Shown here piece after piece: positions 9,476-20,200 of a stretch of DNA of 64,000 bases. This stretch comes from CBDHDJ01 sp965261645 (GTDB lineage: Bacteria > Pseudomonadota > Alphaproteobacteria > SHVV01). Made by a program: the position numbers and the translations under genes. The notes beneath the pieces are model-generated. The model was given only the letters and a program-made list of their open reading frames with translations. It did not search any database and was not told the DNA's origin. Where the stretch lies: NCBI GenBank assembly GCA_965261645.1, contig CBDHDJ010000003.1:744001-808000 (forward strand). Reading direction: 5' to 3'. Position 1 is the stretch's first letter, and each line of letters opens with the position of its first letter.

Positions 9476-10360
9476 TCAATCCCTGGACGGCCGGCGGCCC
9501 AGGAGATCGCCGAAGAAACGGAAAAACTCGCTGTCCGGCGACAGAACCATGGTGGTCTGATCGTCCGCCAGGGCCTCGCGGTACGCCTGCATCGAACGAT
9601 AGAAGGCGAAGAACTCGGGATCCTGGTTGAACGCCTCGGCGAAGATCCGGTTGCGTTCCCCGTCCCCCTCGCCGCGTAGGATCTGGGATTGTTTATCGGC
9701 ATCGGCGAGCAGCACCGTCTTTTCGCGATCGGCGCGCGAGCGGATCCGCTGGGCGATCTCGGCCCCCTGGGCACGGAACTCCCGCGCTTCGCGCTCACGC
9801 TCGGTGCGCATGCGCTCGTAAATGGCCTGGCTGTTGGCTTCGGGCAGGTCCGCGCGCTTGACGCGCACGTCGATGACATTTATGCCAAACGCCCTGGTCT
9901 GCGCGTTGACCAGGGCGTTGATTTCGTCCATCAACTCGGCGCGCTCACCGGTCATCACGTTGGCCAGCGGGACCTCGCCGAAGACGCGGCGCAGGCTCGA
10001 GTTGAGGATGGCGCCGAGCCGCGAGCGCGCCACCGCCTCGTTGCCGATCGTCTGATAGAACAACAGGGGATCGACGATCCGGAAGCGGGCGAAGGCATCC
10101 ACCACCAGCCGCTTCTGGTCCGATGCGATGATCTCCTCGACCGGCGCGTCAAAAGCGAGGATCCGCCGGTCGAAGGTGACCACGTTCTCGACGAACGGGA
10201 GCTTGAACTTGAGCCCCGGCTCCGTCAGGATCCGCTTGGGATCGCCGAACTGCAGCACCAGCGCCTGCTCGGTCTGGTGGACCGTGAAGACGGTGCTGAA
10301 GGCCAGAATACCGATGACTAGAACGACGATGCCGAGGACCGTCAGTCCGCCCCGCCTCAT
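9476..10360 (-). CDS. hflC: Protease modulator HflC (SPFH/band 7)
   Basis: Forms with HflK the large periplasmic cage that surrounds and modulates the FtsH protease in the inner membrane. 294 residues: an N-terminal transmembrane anchor (about 5-25), the band-7/SPFH domain (about 25-200, with QTEQALVLQFGDPKR and the RVKRADLPE stretch), and a charged helical region rich in Arg/Glu (AREFRAQGAEIAQRIRS). The start overlaps the hflK stop by 4 bp, so the two are translationally coupled. Confidence 0.96.
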   Translation of the reverse strand: MRRGGLTVLGIVVLVIGILAFSTVFTVHQTEQALVLQFGDPKRILTEPGLKFKLPFVENVVTFDRRILAFDAPVEEIIASDQKRLVVDAFARFRIVDPLLFYQTIGNEAVARSRLGAILNSSLRRVFGEVPLANVMTGERAELMDEINALVNAQTRAFGINVIDVRVKRADLPEANSQAIYERMRTEREREAREFRAQGAEIAQRIRSRADREKTVLLADADKQSQILRGEGDGERNRIFAEAFNQDPEFFAFYRSMQAYREALADDQTTMVLSPDSEFFRFFGDLLGRRPSRD

Positions 10361-11430
10361 CCTCCACCTCCCGTGCGCTTCTGAATTTCCGGGAGCGCCA
10401 GATAAGGCACGACGCCACTTCCGCTCGCGCGGCTATCGATGATGATCTTGTTCATATCCTTGAGCACGCTTTCCATTGTCTCGAGATAGATGCGCCGCGT
10501 CGTCACCTCCTTGGCCCGCGCGTACTCGCGATAGACCGAGAGAAACCGCGCCGCATCACCTTCGGCCTTGGCCACCGTCTCCTGCTTGTAGGCCTCGGCC
10601 TCCTGCACCACCTGCGCGGACTCGCCGCGGGCGCGCGGGATGATGTCGTTGGCGTAGCCCTCGGCCTCGTTGCGCTGGCGCTCGAGATCGGCGCGAGAGC
10701 GCTGGACGTCGCGGAAAGCGTCGATCACCGCGCCCGGTGGATCGACCTTCTGCAAGCGGACCTCCGTCACCTGGACGCCGGCGCCATACTCGTCGAGGAT
10801 CTGCTGCGTGAGCGCGTGAACCTCCTCCTCGGCGTCGCGGCGGCCCTCCGAGAGCACGAGTTGGATCGGCGTCCGCCCGATGATCTCGCGCATGGCGCTT
10901 TCCGCGACCGCTTTGATGGTGACTTCGGGCTGCTGGATATTGAACAGGAACATGCCGGCATCGTTGATGAGCCAGAACACGGCGAAGTCGATATCGACGA
11001 TGTTCTCATCGCCGGTCAGCATCAGGCTCTCTTCCGGCAAATCGCGGGCGGGCACGTTGCGCCCGATATCACCGCTCGAGCGAAAGCCAACGTCGACGCG
11101 GTTGACGCGCGTCACCTTGGGCGTGATCACCGTCTCGATCGGCCCCGGCAGGTGATAATTGAGCCCTGGCTGCGTCGTCTTGATCCATTCGCCGAAACGC
11201 ATCACCACGCCCTGCTCGTCAGGCAGCACGCGGTAGAACCCGCTGGCGACCCAGATCGCGATGATCGCCAGGATGATCAGCAAGATGCTCCGCCGGCTGC
11301 GGCCGCCACCGGGAAACGCGCCCCTGAAGCGGTCCTGGCCGCGACGCAACAGGTCTTCGAGATTGGGCGGCTGTTGCGGCCCTCGGGGACCATGCCCCCA
11401 GGGCCCGCCACCTTGATTACTCCACGGCAT
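10357..11430 (-). CDS. hflK: FtsH protease activity modulator HflK
   Basis: Partner of HflC in the FtsH-regulating complex. 357 residues: a glycine/proline/asparagine-rich cytoplasmic N-terminus (first 45), one transmembrane helix near 48-66 (ILLIILAIIAIWVASGFY), an SPFH domain (about 65-260) and a coiled-coil region. The N-terminal Gly-rich segment distinguishes HflK from HflC. The gene is divergent from mrp, with a 163-bp gap that holds a palindrome and a candidate promoter. Confidence 0.96.
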   Translation of the reverse strand: MPWSNQGGGPWGHGPRGPQQPPNLEDLLRRGQDRFRGAFPGGGRSRRSILLIILAIIAIWVASGFYRVLPDEQGVVMRFGEWIKTTQPGLNYHLPGPIETVITPKVTRVNRVDVGFRSSGDIGRNVPARDLPEESLMLTGDENIVDIDFAVFWLINDAGMFLFNIQQPEVTIKAVAESAMREIIGRTPIQLVLSEGRRDAEEEVHALTQQILDEYGAGVQVTEVRLQKVDPPGAVIDAFRDVQRSRADLERQRNEAEGYANDIIPRARGESAQVVQEAEAYKQETVAKAEGDAARFLSVYREYARAKEVTTRRIYLETMESVLKDMNKIIIDSRASGSGVVPYLALPEIQKRTGGGG

Positions 11431-11460
11431 GAAATTTGGCTCCGTTCATTGCCGAGCGTG

Positions 11461-11503
11461 GGCAAACCTGACGGTTTGCCAACCGCCGACCATGCGTTAT
11501 ATG
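11461..11503 (+). promoter_or_regulatory. Palindrome and candidate promoter for mrp
   Basis: A perfect 8-bp inverted repeat GGCAAACC-TGAC-GGTTTGCC (11461-11480) lies between the divergent hflK and mrp. Its right arm overlaps a TTGCCA (11476-11481) that is followed after 16 nt by TATATG (11498-11503), a plausible -35/-10 pair reading towards mrp. The arrangement would suit an operator. The repeat is certain; the promoter and operator roles are inference. Confidence 0.4.
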
Positions 11504-11593
11504 ACAGGTCACGACGCCGCGCAACGCGAGCGACGATCGTGTCTCCGAGCTTACACCAACCCGCCCACGGTTCCGAGGAGGGAAAAACCCCCA

Positions 11594-12715
<1,122 letters not shown>

Positions 12716-12746
12716 GGGACCGAGCACCCGGCCGGCGCCGCGGCGC

Positions 12747-13700
12747 CTACACCTCCCGCTCGAGGACCGCCATCAGCTCGCGCCACTCGCGCTTCGAGAG
12801 CCCGCTATTTTCCTGGCTGAGGGCCTCGCCGCCCAGCATCCGCTTCAGGACCCGAAGCCCGCCGGCCGAGAGGTTGGCAGCCCCCAACACATAGTCTTCG
12901 AAGGCCGTATAGGTCATCGGCACCCAGCGCTTGACCGTCTCCAGCATCGCCTCGGCGTAGGCGCGGATCTCGTACTGCGCGTGGGCATCGGCACGAAGAC
13001 CCAGGAAGTGCAGCAAGTTCAAGAGATCGATCTTCCAGTACCACTGGGTGTAGAAATTGAGCGAGAGGTTCATGCGGGCGAGCTCACGGGCGAGACCGGT
13101 GCGGTCCTCATCTAGGGTGTTTCCGTCCTCGTCCTCATTCAGCAGCTCGGTGTAGTGGGCATAGGCGCGTTCGGAATCGTCGCGCAACAGCTCGAACACG
13201 CGCTTGGCCTCCGCGCCCTCGACGAGCTCGGCCCGGCCCTGTCGGTTGGCGCGCGACTGGGCGCCGAGATGCTCGGGCGCTGGGACATAGAACTCGTTGT
13301 CGAGGATCGAGTAGCGCGCCGAGTATTCGTTGACGTTGGCGGTGCGGTGGCGAATCCACTGGCGGGCGACGAAGATCGGCAGCTTGACGTGATACTTGAT
13401 CTCGCACATCTCGAACGGCGTGGTGTGGCGGTGGCGCATGAGATAGTTGATGAGCCCCTGGTCCTCGCTCACCTTGCGCGTGCCGCGGCCGTAGGAGACG
13501 CGCGCCGCCTGCACCACCGCGCCATCATCGCCCATATAGTCGACCACGCGGATGAAGCCGTGATCGAGCACCGGGATGGCCTGGTAGAGGATGGCCTCGA
13601 GCGCCGCCACGCTCGCCCGCCGCGTGGGCGAGGAATGCTCGCGTTGGGCGTCGATCTCCGCCTGTTGGGAGGGGCTCACATGACCGGGTTTGGGGTGCAT
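12747..13700 (-). CDS. thyX: FAD-dependent thymidylate synthase
   Basis: Makes dTMP from dUMP using methylene-THF, NADPH and FAD, unrelated to ThyA. 317 residues, a little longer than typical because of an extended N-terminus. The signature RHR-x7-S lies at Arg117-Ser127 (RHRTANVNEYS). The IKYHVKLPIFVARQW stretch before it is also family-typical. The gene points away from ssrA. No thyA is seen in the window. Confidence 0.96.
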   Translation of the reverse strand: MHPKPGHVSPSQQAEIDAQREHSSPTRRASVAALEAILYQAIPVLDHGFIRVVDYMGDDGAVVQAARVSYGRGTRKVSEDQGLINYLMRHRHTTPFEMCEIKYHVKLPIFVARQWIRHRTANVNEYSARYSILDNEFYVPAPEHLGAQSRANRQGRAELVEGAEAKRVFELLRDDSERAYAHYTELLNEDEDGNTLDEDRTGLARELARMNLSLNFYTQWYWKIDLLNLLHFLGLRADAHAQYEIRAYAEAMLETVKRWVPMTYTAFEDYVLGAANLSAGGLRVLKRMLGGEALSQENSGLSKREWRELMAVLEREV

Positions 13701-13785
13701 GGGGCCGCACTTTAACCCCTTGGCCGGGGCAAAACCATGGCCAGATTGCGCCCTGCCGGCATAGGGTCCAGGCTGCGGTCAAGCC

Positions 13786-13814
13786 TTTCAAAACGCCGCC
13801 AAACCACCTATATA
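13786..13814 (+). promoter_or_regulatory. Candidate ssrA promoter
   Basis: TTTCAA (13786-13791) and TATATA (13809-13814) are 17 nt apart. They place the transcription start near 13821, where the first hairpin of the tmRNA acceptor piece begins. This supports an acceptor-first (permuted) transcript. The -35 is a poor match to the consensus. Confidence 0.45.
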
Positions 13815-13820
13815 TGAAGC

Positions 13821-14137
13821 GTCGGGCAACCGACTATGGCGATAAACGTTACTCGGAATAAGCGTGGCGGACCCGGGGGCAGTACCCGGCGCCTCCACCA
13901 CAAACGCATCGCGGGATTCATTCGGGCCGTGGCGAATCCGGCTTCTCGGTGCGCTTCTGATGGGGGCGAAATAGGATCGACGTGCGCGGTAAAGGTGTGA
14001 TTTTCGCCCGGTATGATACCGCCGTTATCGGGTCAAACCCAGAACTGCCAACGACAACGTTGCAGCTCTCGCTGCTTAGTTTCGACTGAGTAAGCGCGGT
14101 TCGGGGGGCACCGGGCAACAGAAGCCCCCCACTTCCC
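13821..14137 (+). ncRNA. ssrA: Circularly permuted two-piece tmRNA
   Basis: Rescues stalled ribosomes and adds a degradation tag. The order is permuted. The acceptor piece comes first: a GTCGG-GCAA-CCGAC hairpin at 13821-13834, a T-stem CCGGG/CCCGG, and an encoded CCA ending at 13900. A spacer of about 61 nt follows, then the coding piece from 13962 (GGGGGCGAAATAGGATCGACG). Bases 13962-13968 pair with 13890-13896 in a 7-bp acceptor stem whose third pair is G-U, the alanyl-tRNA synthetase identity element. The tag frame 14047-14079 encodes ANDNVAALAA and then TAG. The T-loop reads GGCAGTA and not the canonical TTCRANY. A C/G-rich hairpin near 14103-14130 marks the end of the coding piece; the exact ends are estimates. 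Confidence 0.93.
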
Positions 14138-14283
14138 GCCTCACGCCAGCGCGCCCGGCGCCTCGTCCGGCGTCCCTTTCTGACGGCGGCGATGAAAAAC
14201 ACCGTTGTCAGGCGGCGGGTGATGATGTTTAGAATGAACCGGCGGCCGGCCCGAGCGGCCGCTTACCACGCACAGGTGCGACG

Positions 14284-14802
14284 ATGGCCCGCGACTTGAT
14301 GAACTACAAGGAGATGATCGAGCGCTCGCTCAAGAACGTGGTGCGCGAATCCTTGACGCGGGCCGCCGAAAAGGGCCTGCCGGGCAATCACCATTTCTAC
14401 GTCTCGTTTCGCACCCATTTTCCCGGCGTGCTGATCCCGGATCATTTGCGCAAGAGCTATCCCGACGAGATGACCATCGTGTTGCAGAACCAGTTCTGGG
14501 GGCTCACGGTGCGCGAGGAGAGCTTCGAGATCACGCTCAGCTTCGACGGCAACCACGAGCTCCTCTCGATTCCCCTCGCCGCGGTGACCGGCTTCGTCGA
14601 TCCGAGCGTCGAGTTCGGGTTGCAGTTCGAGGTCGCCGGCGAGGAGCCCGACGAAAAGGAAGGCGCCGAGCCCTCCCCTGCCGGCCAACTGCCCCAGCAG
14701 CGCACAACCAAGACGCCGGAAAAGGCCAACCTCGACGAGGAGGAAGCAGACGGCGGCGAAGAGGAGAAAGTCGTCGCGCTCGACAAGTTCCGCAAGGACT
14801 GA
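14284..14802 (+). CDS. sspB: SspB-family ClpXP adaptor
   Basis: Adaptor that tethers ssrA-tagged proteins to the ClpXP protease. 172 residues: a compact substrate-binding domain (about 1-120; NHHFYVSFRTHFPGV, NQFWGL, SFDGNHELLSIPLAA) typical of the alphaproteobacterial SspB group, then an acidic, flexible linker ending in VVALDKFRKD, the type of C-terminal peptide that docks on ClpX. It starts about 150 bp after the tmRNA gene whose tag begins ANDN, the residues SspB recognises, so tag and adaptor are neighbours. AGGTG lies before the ATG. Confidence 0.92.
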   Translation: MARDLMNYKEMIERSLKNVVRESLTRAAEKGLPGNHHFYVSFRTHFPGVLIPDHLRKSYPDEMTIVLQNQFWGLTVREESFEITLSFDGNHELLSIPLAAVTGFVDPSVEFGLQFEVAGEEPDEKEGAEPSPAGQLPQQRTTKTPEKANLDEEEADGGEEEKVVALDKFRKD

Positions 14803-14890
14803 GCGCCAACGCATCATTCCCCACGTACCGATCCTTCTGTCCCGCTTGTCCTGAGCTTGTTGGCGCCCCGGCGGTCTGCTATCCGGGGAT

Positions 14891-15523
14891 GTGCTTCCGG
14901 TCGATCCGACAACGCTTCTCGCCTTCATCGCCGCCGCGCTGGTCCTGGTGATCTCACCGGGGCCGGATACACTCCTCATCCTGCGCTACACCATGGCGTC
15001 GGGCCAGCGAGTGGGCCTGGCCACCGTCGCCGGCGTCCAGCTCGGCCTCATCGGCCACACCCTCGCCGCGGTCATCGGGCTCTCGCTCGTGATCGCGTCC
15101 GCGCCCGTGCTGTTCCGGATGATCGCGATCCTCGGCGCGCTTTATCTTGCTTGGCTGGGTGTACAGAACCTGCGGGCGGGCACGATGATGCTCGCGGAGG
15201 CGGGCGGCCCAACCATCCGCGGCGCCAAGGCGTGCCGCGACGCCATGCTGACCAATCTTCTCAACCCCAAGGTCATACTCCTGTTCCTCGCGCTGATGCC
15301 CAATTTCGTCGATCTCGAACGCGGCGGCACGCCGGCGCAGTTGGCCACGCTCGGGGTTGCGCTGATTTTGGTCAACACCGTCTGGCAGGCCGGGCTCGCG
15401 CTGACCGCGGAGGGCGCGCGTCGGCTGCTCGGGCGGGCCGGGGTGCAACGCGCCGTTGCGCGAGCGACCGGGGTAGTGCTACTCGTCTTCGCGGCTCTCA
15501 TGCTGATCGAACACGCGATCTAG
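14891..15523 (+). CDS. LysE/RhtB family amino-acid exporter
   Basis: Inner-membrane exporter of the LysE/RhtB family, which pushes out amino acids or derivatives; the substrate here cannot be told. 210 residues with about six hydrophobic segments. The family signature ISPGPDTLLILRYTMASG is at residues 21-38, and the later NLLNPKVILLFLALMPNFV motif is present. The start is a GTG; the nearby ATG is out of frame. It lies between sspB and fumC on the same strand, with no sign of a regulator beside it. Confidence 0.9.
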   Translation: MLPVDPTTLLAFIAAALVLVISPGPDTLLILRYTMASGQRVGLATVAGVQLGLIGHTLAAVIGLSLVIASAPVLFRMIAILGALYLAWLGVQNLRAGTMMLAEAGGPTIRGAKACRDAMLTNLLNPKVILLFLALMPNFVDLERGGTPAQLATLGVALILVNTVWQAGLALTAEGARRLLGRAGVQRAVARATGVVLLVFAALMLIEHAI

Positions 15524-15572
15524 CTGCGGGAGTTCAGCGCGATCCGTCCTGCCATTCGGTTGAGGCTCCGCC

Positions 15573-16991
15573 ATGGCCCGCAAGACCAGACCCAAACGCT
15601 CCGCCACCCGCATCGAGACCGACACCTTCGGCCCGATCGCCGTGCCGGCCGACAAGTACTGGGGCGCGCAGACCGAGCGTAGCCTGCATAACTTCCGGAT
15701 CGGCGGCGAGCAGATGCCGGCCCCGGTGATCCGCGCCTACGCCATTCTGAAGCGCAGTTGCGCGCTGGTGAACATGGATCGCAGCGCGCTCCAGAAGCGC
15801 GTCGGCCGGGCCATCGTGCGCGCGGCCGATGACGTGATCGCGGACCGGCTCGAGGGCAACTTCCCCCTCGTCGTATGGCAGACCGGCTCGGGCACCCAGA
15901 CCAACATGAACGTGAACGAGGTGCTCGCCAACCGCGCGATCGAGCGGCTCGGCGGCACGAGAGGCTCGAAAAAGCCGGTTCACCCGAACGATCACTGCAA
16001 TATGGCCCAGTCCTCCAACGACACCTTCCCGACCGCGATGCATGTGGCGGGGGCGGAGGAGATCGTCCGCCGTCTGGTGCCATCGCTCAAGCGCCTCGAG
16101 CGCGGCCTCAGGACCAAATCCCGGCGTTGGGCCAAGATCATCAAGATCGGCCGCACCCACACCCAGGACGCCACGCCGCTGACGCTCGGCCAGGAGTTCT
16201 CCGGCTACGCCACGCAGGTCGAGAACGGGATCGCGCGCATCCAGGCGGCGCTGCCCCGCCTCTACCAGCTCGCCCAGGGCGGCACCGCCGTGGGCACCGG
16301 CCTCAACGCGCCACGCGGCTTCGACAAGAAGGTGGCGCGCGAGATTCGCCGATACACCCGCCTGCCCTTCGTCACTGCGCCCAACAAGTTCGAGGCGCTG
16401 GCCGCGCATGATACCGTGGTCGAGGCCTCCGGCGCGCTCAACGTGATCGCGGTCAGCCTGATGAAGATCGGCAACGACGTCCGCTTCCTCGGCTCGGGCC
16501 CGCGCAGCGGCCTGGGCGAGCTCGTGCTGCCGGAGAACGAGCCCGGCTCCTCGATCATGCCGGGCAAGGTGAACCCGACCCAGGCCGAGGCGCTCACCAT
16601 GGTGTGCGCGCAAGTGATGGGCAATCACACGGCGATTACGGTAGCCGGCGCGAACGGCCATTTCGAGCTCAACGTTTTCAAGCCGGTGATGATCTACAAC
16701 CTGCTCCAGTCCATCCGGCTGCTGGCCGATGCCGCGGTAAGCTTCCAGGACAACTGCGTCGCCGGCATCAAGCCCAACCGCGCCCGCATCGACGAGCTGA
16801 TGGGGCGCTCGCTCATGCTGGTGACAGCGCTCGCCCCTCACATCGGCTACGACAATGCGGCCATGGTGGCGAAAAAGGCGCATGCCGAGGGCACGACGCT
16901 GCGCGAGGCCTCGCTGGCGAGCGGGCTCGTCACGGGGGAGGAGTTCGACCGCTGGGTGCGGCCGGAACGCATGTTGGGCGCCGGCGCGTGA
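15573..16991 (+). CDS. fumC: Fumarate hydratase class II
   Basis: Iron-free fumarase of the TCA cycle, interconverting fumarate and malate. 472 residues, near the usual 460-465, with a short basic N-terminal extension. The family signature GSSIMPGKVN spans 325-334, including the catalytic serine loop. TNMNVNEV and HPNDHCNMAQSSNDTFPTAMH form the other active-site segments. The TGDAT-like GRTHTQDATPLTLGQE region is intact. Confidence 0.97.
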   Translation: MARKTRPKRSATRIETDTFGPIAVPADKYWGAQTERSLHNFRIGGEQMPAPVIRAYAILKRSCALVNMDRSALQKRVGRAIVRAADDVIADRLEGNFPLVVWQTGSGTQTNMNVNEVLANRAIERLGGTRGSKKPVHPNDHCNMAQSSNDTFPTAMHVAGAEEIVRRLVPSLKRLERGLRTKSRRWAKIIKIGRTHTQDATPLTLGQEFSGYATQVENGIARIQAALPRLYQLAQGGTAVGTGLNAPRGFDKKVAREIRRYTRLPFVTAPNKFEALAAHDTVVEASGALNVIAVSLMKIGNDVRFLGSGPRSGLGELVLPENEPGSSIMPGKVNPTQAEALTMVCAQVMGNHTAITVAGANGHFELNVFKPVMIYNLLQSIRLLADAAVSFQDNCVAGIKPNRARIDELMGRSLMLVTALAPHIGYDNAAMVAKKAHAEGTTLREASLASGLVTGEEFDRWVRPERMLGAGA

Positions 16992-17028
16992 CCCTCGAGC
17001 GCCGCCACGAAAGGGCATCACCCAGAGG

Positions 17029-17274
17029 TTGACCACGCTCGCTCACGATCCTGCACGGCTGCGCAAACACGCGGTGCTGATCGCCGGCCACCGCACCAGC
17101 GTCTCCCTCGAAGATGGCTTCTGGGAGGCGCTCACGGCCATCGCGCACGCCCGCGGGCTTTCGCTCAACCGGCTGATCAGCGTGATAGACCGGAGCCGCA
17201 GCGGCAATCTGTCGAGCGCGATTCGGGTCTTCGTTTTGCAGGCCCTCCGGGCACCGCCGGTCGGCCGGGGCTGA
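17029..17274 (+). CDS. Ribbon-helix-helix domain protein
   Basis: A small protein of about 81 residues with the RHH_4-type core AGHRTSVSLEDGFWEAL followed by the helix AHARGLSLNRLISVIDRSR and the SGNLSSAIRVFVLQAL end. These proteins are common in alphaproteobacteria, often near fumC; they are presumed DNA-binding, but targets are not known. No ATG is available. A TTG at 17029 and an in-frame GTG at 17074 are the only reasonable starts; I use the TTG because it keeps the usual Leu-Arg-Lys stretch. It ends 11 bp before the convergent AsmA gene. Confidence 0.75.
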   Translation: MTTLAHDPARLRKHAVLIAGHRTSVSLEDGFWEALTAIAHARGLSLNRLISVIDRSRSGNLSSAIRVFVLQALRAPPVGRG

Positions 17275-17285
17275 GTGCGCACGCG

Positions 17286-20200
17286 TTACTGCGAGCCGAA
17301 AATACCCTTCAGGATCAGCTCCGCTGGGTCGATCTGCTGCTGCTGCTGCTGTTGTTGTTGCTGCTGACTCTGACCCCCTTGTTGGCCGGAGCCACCGCTC
17401 AGACCGCCGAGAATCTTGCTCAGCGGATTATCATCTCCGAGCGCCTTTTTGATGATCGCGCCGCCAACGCGCTGCGCGAAGTAGGCTTCGAGCTCCTGGC
17501 TCTGGATCGTCCGTTGCGGCCGGTCGAGGGGACCGGCGAGATCGATGCCGAAGGGGGGAACACCGGGATGCTCGGTCAGACGGAAGCGGGCCTTGAGATC
17601 GATGTACCAGCGCGGCAGATCGACGGCGGCCACGGCGCGGCCCGTAGCGGCCTCGAATTCGGCGTTGAGGTCGTCGCTGCGCGCAACACCATTGGCCACC
17701 TGAAACGAACCTCCGATAGACGAAAAGCGCGTCGCGCCACCGCTCAGGCTGGTCGCCAAGAGACCGAGATAGTCCGGGATCTCGTTCAGGCGCTTGAGGC
17801 GATCGCTGAGCGATTCAAGATCGAGCCCCTGCACCGAGCCCTGCCCCGCCTGGATGCGGCCCTGCCCGTTCAGGTTGGCGATCAATTCGCGCTGGCTTTG
17901 CCCCGCGGAGCTGAACTGGCCCGAGAACCCCAAGGTGCCGCGCACATCGTCGATGCCGGCCGCCGTCCGCAGCGCCTCGCCTAAATCCGCTCCCTGAAGC
18001 GTCACGTTGATGGCGAGGCGGGGCGCCGCGGCGCTTTCAATTTGCGCGACGAGGTCGGCGGTGCCGCCAAATAGTGTTCCCTTGAGCGGTTTGACGTCGA
18101 GGACCCCGTTCGTGAGGGCCAAAGTGATGCTCGGTTCGTCAAAGCTGTAAGCGCCGATGATGAGGGCGCGGGCGGCGACCTGGACATCGCCCTCGAGCGC
18201 CGTGAGAAAGCCGAAATCGATGGGATCGGCGGACCACCGCCCGGCGCTGCCGGTTGCGCCCTGGGTTGACCCGCTGCTGCCGCTGGCGGTACTGCCGCCG
18301 GTCGTCCCGGACCGCTGCGCCGGGCGCGGCATGAACAGATCGAGGAAGATTTCACTCGTCTGCAGATTAGCGCTCACGCTCGGCACCACCCCTCCGGTCG
18401 CCAGCGCAAGCGAGCCCCTCACCTGGACCGGTCCCACCTGGCTTTCGAGCGGATCGAGGCGGACGAGACCCGGTTCGCCGGCCACGTTTGCTTTGAGCGA
18501 AAGGCCGCCGAGATTGACCGCCGCGGGACGGTAGGCCACGCCCATCATGGTGAGAAATTTATCGAGCTGCGCGTGACTTGCCTCGACGGCCAGCGAATAT
18601 ACCGGGCCTGCCAACGGGTTCACGGTGCCGGACACATCGAGTTCAGCGCCGCCCAATTCACCGGCGAGCGCGACCTCGAGGCGCTGCATATCGCCTTTCG
18701 CCCGGCCCTCGATGGCGAAGCTCTGTTGTAGGCCGCCGACAGCAAGGTCAGGCGCGAGCGCGGCCAGCAATTCCGCGAGATTGGGACTCCGCGCCGCCAC
18801 GGCGAGATCGACCGGCCCCGCCATCGCCACGGTTCCTGCGAGCTTGATCTCGGATGAGGCGGACGTGACGACGGTATCCATACGGAGCGTGTCCAATCCC
18901 CCTGTGGCGGAGCCCTGCACCCGCACTGGTCCCACGCGCGCACCCGGCACCGGCACATCGGCTATCCGAAGCAGTCCGCGCGCATCCTCGGCCCGCACGT
19001 CAAAGTCACCGGCGAAACGCAGCTGCTCGGCAAATCCCTCGACATCGCCGGCGAGCTTGATGCTGGCCCCGGTCACATTCCCGGCGCTGAGCTCGCGCAG
19101 CTTGAGCTTGCCGCCGAGCAGCAAGAGATCGAGCTTGGCCTCTTCGACTTTGATGCCGTTGAGGGTCAAGCTGCCGATACGCACCTTGAGGTCGGTGTCG
19201 AAGGTCTCGAAGACGGCAAGATCGAGCGGAACCGGCTCGCTGGTCGCGGTCGCGGTCTCGCCCGATGCCGAGCCCACAGCAGCTTCGGCGCGGGCCCGCG
19301 GCTTTCTGTAAGCATCGGCGTTGAACCGGTCGATCGTCGCGTCGACGCTGAACGAAGGCCGCTGACGGAACGCGTAGGCCGCCCCGCCCGAGAGGCGCGA
19401 GGAATCGAGCCGGAGATCGATGCCGTAAATCTGTGCAAGCTGCGGGCTGAGGCGGATCGTGCTGGTGAGGACGAATTTGCGCAGCCGGTCAGCGGGAATG
19501 GTCTCGGTATCGACCCTGAGCCAGCCGAGCGCCGCCCGGAGATTGTCCGCGGCGACCTCGAGCTTGCCGTCGAATTGCGGCTGGTTGTCCTTGGCGATAA
19601 GTCGACCGGTCAACGCCATATCCGAGCCGCCGGGAAACAGCGCGCTTAACCGGCGCAGCTGCACAGCGCCATCGAGCATCGCCGCTTCGGCCTGCAACTG
19701 GCTCACGACACCCCCGTTGTAGGTGAGCGCCTCGACGCTGAGATCGACGCTCGCGACGATATCGTCGGGCGGGGAAAAGACGGCCGGCGCAACGGCGCTG
19801 CCATCCGTCGACTTCGCCTTCTCATTCGCGTCACCGTTACCCGATTCTTGCGCGCCTTTGGCGGCGCTCAGCCATGAATCAAGATCGATGCGCTTGAACG
19901 CGAGCGTGGCATCGACAAGTAGCTTTTCATCCACGACCACGCTCAGCGCGCCCGAACCGTGCGCTTCGCCAACCGCGATCACGAGATCGTTGAACGCGAC
20001 CTCGCGCGCCGAGCCATCGATCTCGGCGGTTAGCGAAAATTGCTCGTGGAGCGGCAAGGCCGCGCCGCCCGCATCAAGCGCCGGCGCCAAAGCAGCCCAG
20101 GCCGTGGCCAGATCCGGCGCCGATAAGGTGAGCTTCCCGGTTAGGCGTGCATCGGCGTCTGGCGAGGAGGCGGCGCCCCGAAATTCGACCTCGGCCTGGT

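Noticed and set aside
14103..14130. Rho-independent terminator after ssrA
   Set aside because: The G6/C6 hairpin has no T-run and more likely belongs to the tmRNA coding piece.
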